From positions 58,501 through 122,500 of the forward strand of contig NC_033560.1 in NCBI RefSeq assembly GCF_001680005.1: a stretch of DNA of 64,000 nt, given 5' to 3'. The DNA comes from Plasmodium coatneyi. Taxonomy: Eukaryota; Apicomplexa; Aconoidasida; Haemosporida; Plasmodiidae. Below are positions 56,786 to 64,000 of the stretch, in pieces. The notes below the pieces were generated by a model, which worked only from the letters and a program-made list of their open reading frames with translations, was not told the origin of the DNA and did not search any database. Made by a program: the position numbers and the translations under genes. Each line of letters opens with the position of its first letter. Position 1 is the first letter of the stretch.

Positions 56786-59700
56786 TTTTTCATTACAAGT
56801 GCTTTTTTCTTCTTTTTTTTTTTAACTATGTATTTCTAACAAATAATGCGATTCATAAATTTCTTGAAAAAAATTATTAATTGTTTTTGTTTTTTAATTT
56901 AAAAATTTAGAAAAATAAGCATTCGCGATAATTTTTTTTTTTCTTCCTATTTGTAAACAGTAATAAATCAAGAGGAAATAAAAAAAAAAAAAGGAAAAAA
57001 AAAATCAGCTAGGAAAGTGATCAATCCAATCAATGGGTAATTCGCAATAGGTAGAAATGAACACTAAAAAAATATATAAAAATAGTAAATTAATAATATA
57101 GTAAAAAGCTAAAAAGTGTGCAGTAAAGAAAGAATGAAATAGAAAATAAAGCAAAAATTGAACAATAATAATAAATTCTAATGTAGCTACGCAAATATGT
57201 ATGTGACAAAATATAGTTATGGTAAAGAAAAATATGAATACGAATTACGCATTAATTGCGCGGAAAAAAGGCAAATAATGTAAATATATACGCGCAGTAG
57301 AAAACTATATTAACTTTTTTTTCGATAAGTATGCTTATGCTCGTAGCGCTCGCATAAATAATATATATTATACGTATACATAATTTGGTGCCTAGTTTCT
57401 TTTTTCCCTGTTCAAGGAGAAAAGGAATTATTTCCATTATTATTTCACCTAAAAATGCATATTATAATAATACCTTTTTGTATGTCACGCGCACAGTATA
57501 TTTTCTACTTCGCAATGTATTATATACTAAAAATATTTCAAAAAAAAATAAAAAGGGTAAAACCCTACAGGTCCCCAAAATGCTCATATGGTTAAAGAGT
57601 GAATTATTTTTTCTATTCAAAAGGAGCACAAAATATGAAAAAGTTGCAATTCTGTCAATTTTAATTATAGCCCATAATGGGGAAAAATAAACTACGGGGT
57701 GAATTGCAAAACGAATTTACAAAAGGAATAATTATTTTGAACTGATGCATTCTGTCAACCCATTATTTCATGCGCGCAGGTGTGGGGGGGCATACATACT
57801 TGTAAGTATTCTAATCTGCCCTGCTGTGTTGCAGGAAGGTTACTTTCGCATTATATATTACATCATCCATGGGCTCAGTGATCACGGCGGTTTTTCCCGT
57901 CAGAGTAGCGTGAAAGAATTACTATGTGTGCTACACCATATATATATTTATTTATACTATATATATGTTCATACAGATGCAAAATTCTACACGGTGCTTC
58001 AAATAACTTTGCAAATATTGCGGCGGCCTTCCGCATTTAGGATGGACGATAGATGCATGTATATACATACCGCCTATTAAAATATACTATTATAGACCAT
58101 CCTATTTATAATAAAGTAGGATTATTTTAAATTGAGAGAAAAGAAGGGCTAATTTTAGAACTACCACCAAAACTAATTAGTAGAACATTACAAATTAGGC
58201 CTTATCGTTTTTTTTTCCGTGCTTCTCCCTGTTTGCCTACATCTAAAAATAAGTCGAAGCGGGCTTAACAGAAAAGTGAATATATTAGTACCTATTCTAA
58301 GTAGTAGAAAAAAAAGTAGCCGTCTTTTCCTACAATACTATGTAAAAGGAGGATAAAACAATCCCGTTCACGTAATACCATTTCGTCCTTTTTTTTGCTA
58401 CATATTTTGTAGGAGCAAAATAAATAGTAATAGTAACCCCCTCAAGCACATTTAAAATTTGTTAGGTTCTCACCCTACCGGTGTATCACTAATCGTTATA
58501 TTGATTATATGGCTGTCTTGCTACTTTTTTTTTTTTTTTTTTTTTTTCTTAAATTTGTTCCTTTACAAAGTACAAGAACAAATCTGCACGCAAAATAACA
58601 CGTATGCAAAGTATGGTTGTCTATACAACGCCTCATGTAATACCTCACTGCATAACCGCATAGCATGCATAAGTAAAAATCAAATGGGGATACCTTCACG
58701 CACATGTTGGCACTTTTTGGTGTCTTTTTTATCAAATCTCATAATTTTTCTAAGTCCAGATGGGGCGTTAAGGGGTTATTATAAAACTGTTATATTAGCT
58801 GCGTAATATTATGCGACATAGGGTATAATGCGCAAGAAAAATGCTAAAACGATACATACGCTAAAAATAAGACAAAATGTGTGCCCCCACAACGTAGGAA
58901 AATGAGGAATGTGTGCATTGCAAACCCTTTACTAGTTCCTTAATCATACAAAGTAAATGATCATTCCTCCTTCTGTGCATAACACTTCTTAATTCGAATT
59001 GTTTTACGTTTTTCGCCATCTATGTGCATTGATGTGTATACACTGGCCTGTGCACAATTACACTGCTATTCACACGAACACATATATTTACACCACAACA
59101 TAGAAATAATCATACATGCAGTAAAATAGACACACTTCGATATGCACACACAACGTTAATATATCGGCGCCCTTTTTCGTTAGCTATTCAAAGGAGTCGA
59201 TAAACTCAAAAAATGATTAAAGGAATAATAGCTTTAAAAGACCTTAACATCAGTCCCCTTTTGACTCATTTACCCCTTGTCCATATAACGGTTTAAAAAG
59301 AACAGTCTTGAATTTCAAAAGGGGACTTCCTAATGAAGGGGGTTGAATGGCCACCCCATGCACAACTAAATTAAAAAAACAATAGGAACGGAATACTTAT
59401 AGAGTGGCGGGTAATACGCTTCTTAAAAAAATAATTATAAATTGTTCGAAACTTAGAAATAATCTACTTACCGACTTTATTTTACACTTTTCCCTTAGCA
59501 TACCATCATTGAATTAGGACAGAAAAATAAGAAATTCTTTTACACATGTTGGCAGAGACTCTTTTTTAGGCATTAAATATATAATACTACTTTAACCACC
59601 ATCGCTCATTTTTTGGGTAATTAATTCTCCAAATGAAGTTTCCCCTTTGGGATTCTTACAATGTCTGCAATGTAAATCATGTGAAATTACACAGCGGAAG

Positions 59701-62600
59701 AGATTATAATACATTCCTCTTTAGCTAGCTACCATACACATGTGCAAGGAATGTGTGTAAAATATGCCATGTACATCTCAATATTAACGGGAAAATTTAT
59801 GTGCTGAATTCGGAAAAAAGGTGGGAGGCGAATTTCGCAGGGCTACTCTCACTCCCAAAACACTGGAAACCTTAAATAAATCTTCACTTATGATAAGGTA
59901 GCCAAAAAAAAATAAAATCACGGAACTAACGGAGCCTACTTTCACTGGCGCCCTTTTGTTGTAATCCGAAAAATAATTGCTCTACTGTACTACCACAAAA
60001 TGGAACTTTTTCAAATGCATCTATCCACACTTCAAATGCATGCAGCTTTATTTTATAATTAGTAGAGCCACACTCACTTTGGGGCTCCCATTTTTACACT
60101 TACACATAATGCACACACAATGATAATTGGATCTTTCACATATAGTATAACCTCACAGAACTTACATAGAAAAGTGAACACAAAGTGACATACACGTATT
60201 GTACACATATATATTGTTATGCACATCCATTGGGGCTTATTTTTTTTTTTTTTTGAACATGGAGGAAGAAAAAATAAAAAGAAACAGATGAAATTAGGTA
60301 AATATTGTGGAGAAAATATATAAATGAACAAAATTTCAAACATAGTGTTGTTTGTGTTAGGTGAGGAAGGTATAGAAAAATGCAATTTTCTTCAAATTTG
60401 TATGGGAGTTTCCTACATATTGGATGATCATCAATCATATTTTGGCACCCATTCGTTGAAAAAGGGTAACTATTGAAGTATTGGAAATAGGTAAATTGTG
60501 CCTTTCTGCTTTTTGACTGTGACTCCTCGCATATTTTCACCACTACGCACCGCACACAGTAGTAACATTAATAAGAAGGCGGGAAAATACGAACCATCCA
60601 AAAGAGTCTCTTTTCACGCAGATTAGGAACTATTTAAATAAGGACTGTAAACTATATGATGAGCTGTTTACCTCCTGCAGTGCATGCACTATATATATAT
60701 ATACACTTAACATACATATTTTACGTATACGCAAAATTTTCAATGTGCTACACCACATACTGTGCTTTCTTTTTTTCAAGCCATCTATCCACTAATAAAC
60801 GTTACAACTATATAACTATATACAAGTGCAAAGTGGTAATAATGCGCACAAACACAGGGCTCATATGTAGAGGGCAACACCCAGAACAGAACGCAACACC
60901 ATAACATTCAATCAGTGCACATAACAGCTTCTTTCCGCCCGCATAAATGAACGAACACAAATTAATCATGAGGAGCGGATGGTGTATAAATGCCAACAAA
61001 CCACATCCACGCCGCCGCGCGCGCTTCTCTTTCGATATATTTTGCCTTATATTTTTTTGGCATAAATGGCACAAAAAAAAAAAATTAAGCTGATTGAATT
61101 ATTGAATGTGTCCTATATATTACCATTCGAAGCATTTTATTTGTTCTTATAATTTTCTGTGTGAACAAAAAATAGGACTATATTCATCTTCACCGTTCAC
61201 TCACACGGCTTGGCTTAATTAGCTTCCTTTTTTTATAAAGCGACAAAAAAAATGAAGAGCACAAAAATTTCATGCCCCCTTAATTTTTTATGGTGGAATT
61301 TTAAGGCCGCCCCGCAAAAAACTTGTTCCTTTGGGGGCTTTTTCTTTTTTGGTTATTTTAAAAAAATCCCGCAAATAAGGCACACATACATATATATATA
61401 AGTACGTATAATTTATTCCACCCTTAAATTGTACAATTAATTTTTTATCACTTTTCACTTACAGCAAAACGCACTCCTTTTTTTTACTGTACCTTTTTGT
61501 AAAAATTGCAACATCTATAAAATTTTACACGTATGTTTGTTTGAGCATATTATACATTTATATACCTACAACAGTTGCATGCAGCAGATTTTTTCTCCCC
61601 GCACGCGTATTTATTTATTATATATATACAACCCCGCGTTAAAAAAAATATGCGTATATAAAATAAGACCACATGCAGTTCACTTAAATGCAGATTAAAA
61701 AGTTGAGTAAAGTATATTCCCCCTATGAGCAAGTTTTGTAAATATAGTAAAACATTGTTATAGTAAAAAAAAAATATATATATATTTGTCAAACCTACGT
61801 CTCTCTATATGTTTGTGTTTGTTTTGTAATATTTTTATATACGTAATAAATATAACAGCAACCACATTTGTGCCATGCAAAAATTTTAAAGTATCGCAAT
61901 TTATAGCAAATTTATGCAATTTTTTGTAAATATAATATATATGTCATAATTCATAAAAAATGTCACATTCGTGCAGAACGAATATACCACCCTCTGACAA
62001 TAAAATATACGTTATTTTAACAATAACAAAATAGAACAAAATTTTTGAACACCAGACCCACAAATCCACCACATTGAATAAGCCAAATAAATTGGTTATA
62101 CGAAAACATTTATATACGAACACCGTTATATTATATGCATACATTATTATAACGCAATTTACTTGAGCATTTATATATGAGCCCTCGTTTGTAAAGTAAT
62201 TTTGTTGCCCCTCTGTAGTAAGACTGAGCAGCTATTTTTTCTGTCCAGCTTTTTCCACCGCTTTAAAATGAATATGAACGTTCGACACGTTTCTACAATG
62301 ATATATAATTTTTATTACACGCTATATTACAAAAAGTTCATAAAAAAAAAAAAGAAGGATTAGATTAATAAGGTGAAATGCAACACACACCTTGAGTACT
62401 CATAACAAACATAAATGCAGCGTCATTAAATTTGAATCTGCACTTGCGTAATTAAAAGCACCCAACAAATTTTGTAACTTCGAAACGTACACTTATAAAC
62501 TTACATAGTATAACTTATAATTTATCATATGCATTTATTTACATCCCCCCAATTTTATATTTGACTTACATATATTTATATCAATAATAAACCCTGCAAA
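56786..62600. other. 5.8-kb AT-rich gene-poor stretch
   Basis: Largest gap in the window. Only short frames of background composition. It contains T-runs (58526-58548, 60239-60254), TA-rich palindromic stretches, and a short GC-rich word at 61010-61030 (CACGCCGCCGCGCGCGCTTC). No RNA gene was recognised. Confidence 0.6.
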
Positions 62601-63842
62601 ATGGAGGCCCAAAGAAAATACCATTGCTACCACTCCCTACTTATTAGTATTGGCACTCTACTCCTCTTCACAAATACATTTATGCTGTGCTCATCGTCCC
62701 AATTTGAGCCGGCACCTAACCCTGAACCCGCCTCCTCCCCACCGGCATATTTACTAGAACATGATTATGCGCCCAGCGTAGAGAATATATTTGGTCCTCA
62801 TGCCTCACAAATTATAACACAACTGTATGAAAACATAGACGAAGATGTAACAACAACAGGTGGTTATAAAAACCGACCCGATGATGACCAATCCGATCAA
62901 AGTAGTAGCGAGGACGACGCTGTTATGCTTACCCATTTGAACGACGACACAGATAGCTTTGATGATTTAATGGAAGAAATCGATAGCCATAAAAAGAAGA
63001 AAAAGGCACATCATTGCCCATTAAGAAAAAACGTATTTAGAAGACCGGACAGTGACGATTACCTCAGCGATTATGAAGTGGATGATGAAGTACTTGGACA
63101 AACAGAATATGAACAACTACAAGAAGGAGAAGATGATTCATTTCTTGATGATTCATTCGAAGTTGTAGATTATACTTGGAAGGATATACTGCAAAACTCC
63201 CCATATAATACCTACCTGACGGATGAGGATGGTGTTAGCTCATTTGAAGAACTCGAATTAGATGATTCTGAACAAGAAGTGAAACTTGGAAATCTCAAAT
63301 TCTTTGGAGTAGAAGACCCCAATTTGTCAAAAAAAGAAAAGACTATTATCGCGCCTACTACAACTAAAAGTAACTTAGAAAAAAATGGCAAGAACTCAGA
63401 AGCATCTCACATAAATAAGGATGAACAAGAAAAAATGGACAAAAGGAAACGCAGAACACGTAAACATCTTAAAAATCCAATTGAAGGTTTTTCAGTTACT
63501 ACTTCCTATGACAGCTTTTTAAAACAACACGGCTTGAGAGACCATCCGTCGCAATATCAGAAGGAGAGTGGCGAACCTTTTACACTCAACGAATATTACT
63601 ATAGAGATGCAAGGTTCGAAAACGTGAGGATGTACGCATTAAAAATGCTATATGATAACATAATCGGCCTAGGTAAAAAGGAATATCAATATTTGAAAGA
63701 TAACAAAAATGAAGTAGAACTCTTTATCAAAGGCATTTTGAGAAATAGTTTCATATGCCTTACATTTTCGGAAGAGGATCAACTTTTTGATGATGCCCAC
63801 AGGATGATAGATAAAGTCAGCATGAAAAGCATGTACGCATGA
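62601..63842 (+). CDS. Large acidic secreted protein, unknown function
   Basis: Single exon of 413 aa. The N-terminus has a hydrophobic signal-like stretch (LLISIGTLLLFTNTFMLCSS), then a Pro-rich segment (EPAPNPEPASSPP). Residues of about 85-230 are dominated by Asp, Glu and Ser, with a Lys/His break (SHKKKKKAHHCPLRK). A second basic patch (KMDKRKRRTRKHLK) precedes a more regular, probably folded C-terminal region of about 115 residues (from GFSVTTSYDSFLKQHG), with many aromatic residues and Tyr repeats (NEYYYRD). No PEXEL motif and no domain I recognise. Position among exported-protein genes and the signal peptide suggest secretion or export by an unconventional route. Confidence 0.8.
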   Translation: MEAQRKYHCYHSLLISIGTLLLFTNTFMLCSSSQFEPAPNPEPASSPPAYLLEHDYAPSVENIFGPHASQIITQLYENIDEDVTTTGGYKNRPDDDQSDQSSSEDDAVMLTHLNDDTDSFDDLMEEIDSHKKKKKAHHCPLRKNVFRRPDSDDYLSDYEVDDEVLGQTEYEQLQEGEDDSFLDDSFEVVDYTWKDILQNSPYNTYLTDEDGVSSFEELELDDSEQEVKLGNLKFFGVEDPNLSKKEKTIIAPTTTKSNLEKNGKNSEASHINKDEQEKMDKRKRRTRKHLKNPIEGFSVTTSYDSFLKQHGLRDHPSQYQKESGEPFTLNEYYYRDARFENVRMYALKMLYDNIIGLGKKEYQYLKDNKNEVELFIKGILRNSFICLTFSEEDQLFDDAHRMIDKVSMKSMYA

Positions 63843-64000
63843 CAATATATAATACATGTGCCATGGAAAAACTGCCACCACACCCAAATACACCATAACA
63901 CGAGAGTCCTTTTTTAAAATGCACAAAATTCCTTTTTACAAACAGATATGCACTTAATTAAAATTTCAAGCCTGAACGAATAATCATACACCTATATATA
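63843..64000. other. Right edge, no feature
   Basis: Downstream flank of the acidic secreted protein; nothing supported. Confidence 0.6.

Noticed and set aside
57745..58080. 111-codon plus-strand frame with GC-richer start
   Set aside because: Composition drifts to TA-repeat peptides (HHIYIYLYYIYVH), with no recognisable domain or splicing pattern.
1..64000. tRNA, rRNA, CRISPR arrays, insertion sequences
   Set aside because: None was recognised on either strand by reading; CRISPR and bacterial IS elements are not expected in this kind of nuclear DNA.

Overview
The window looks like a variant-antigen (subtelomere-type) region of a simian malaria parasite from the Plasmodium knowlesi / P. coatneyi group. 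It is very AT-rich, with long poly-T/poly-A tracts, two- to four-exon genes with short AT-rich introns, and no bacterial signals. It contains both KIR-type genes and a SICAvar-type gene, a combination I know only from that group. I cannot separate the two species from sequence alone. Only 14 genes are supported firmly. They cover roughly a third of the sequence, and the rest is AT-rich spacer with many tandem repeats.

Region 1 (1-17.2 kb) is the variant-antigen block. From left to right: a KIR-like gene on the minus strand with two consecutive KIR domains, running off the left edge (1-1425); a standard three-exon KIR gene on minus (2542-4003); a three-exon KIR gene on plus (7237-8617); a four-exon KIR-like gene on minus with an Ala/Pro-rich stalk (10037-12466); and a compact four-exon, type-II-like SICAvar gene on minus (14462-17227). 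I rebuilt the splice junctions by hand. All introns are GT-AG and reading phase is kept at each junction. Each KIR gene starts with a tiny exon of 9-39 nt that an automatic caller would easily miss. Minisatellites lie between the genes: a 10-bp repeat, a G-rich 24-bp repeat, a roughly 1-kb array of hairpin-forming units, and a T-rich array of about 65 bp per unit.

Region 2 (18.2-18.7 kb) is about 450 bp of degenerate telomere-type heptamers (GGGTTTA/GGGTTCA). It sits inside the sequence, between the variant-antigen block and the exported-protein block. A short exon-like, GC-richer ORF follows at 19.8 kb.

Region 3 (20.8-64 kb) is a block of host-cell-remodelling and exported-protein families. 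It holds a PEXEL-bearing two-TM exported protein (20786-21678), a PST-A/lysophospholipase-type hydrolase (22946-24073, minus), three tryptophan-rich antigens (28171-29275, 32164-33663, 52227-53745), a PHIST protein with three successive charged repeat arrays (36045-38215), a small PEXEL protein (40245-41094, minus), an acidic PHIST protein (44247-45640, minus), a PHIST/RAD-like secreted protein (48716-49983), a small signal-plus-TM protein (55898-56785, minus) and a large acidic secreted protein of unknown function (62601-63842).

The genes do not form a pathway. They share a destination: KIR and SICA proteins are expected at the infected red-cell surface, and the PHIST, PEXEL, Trp-rich and PST-A products are expected to be exported or secreted to remodel the host cell. 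Four proteins carry a visible RxLxE/Q export motif.
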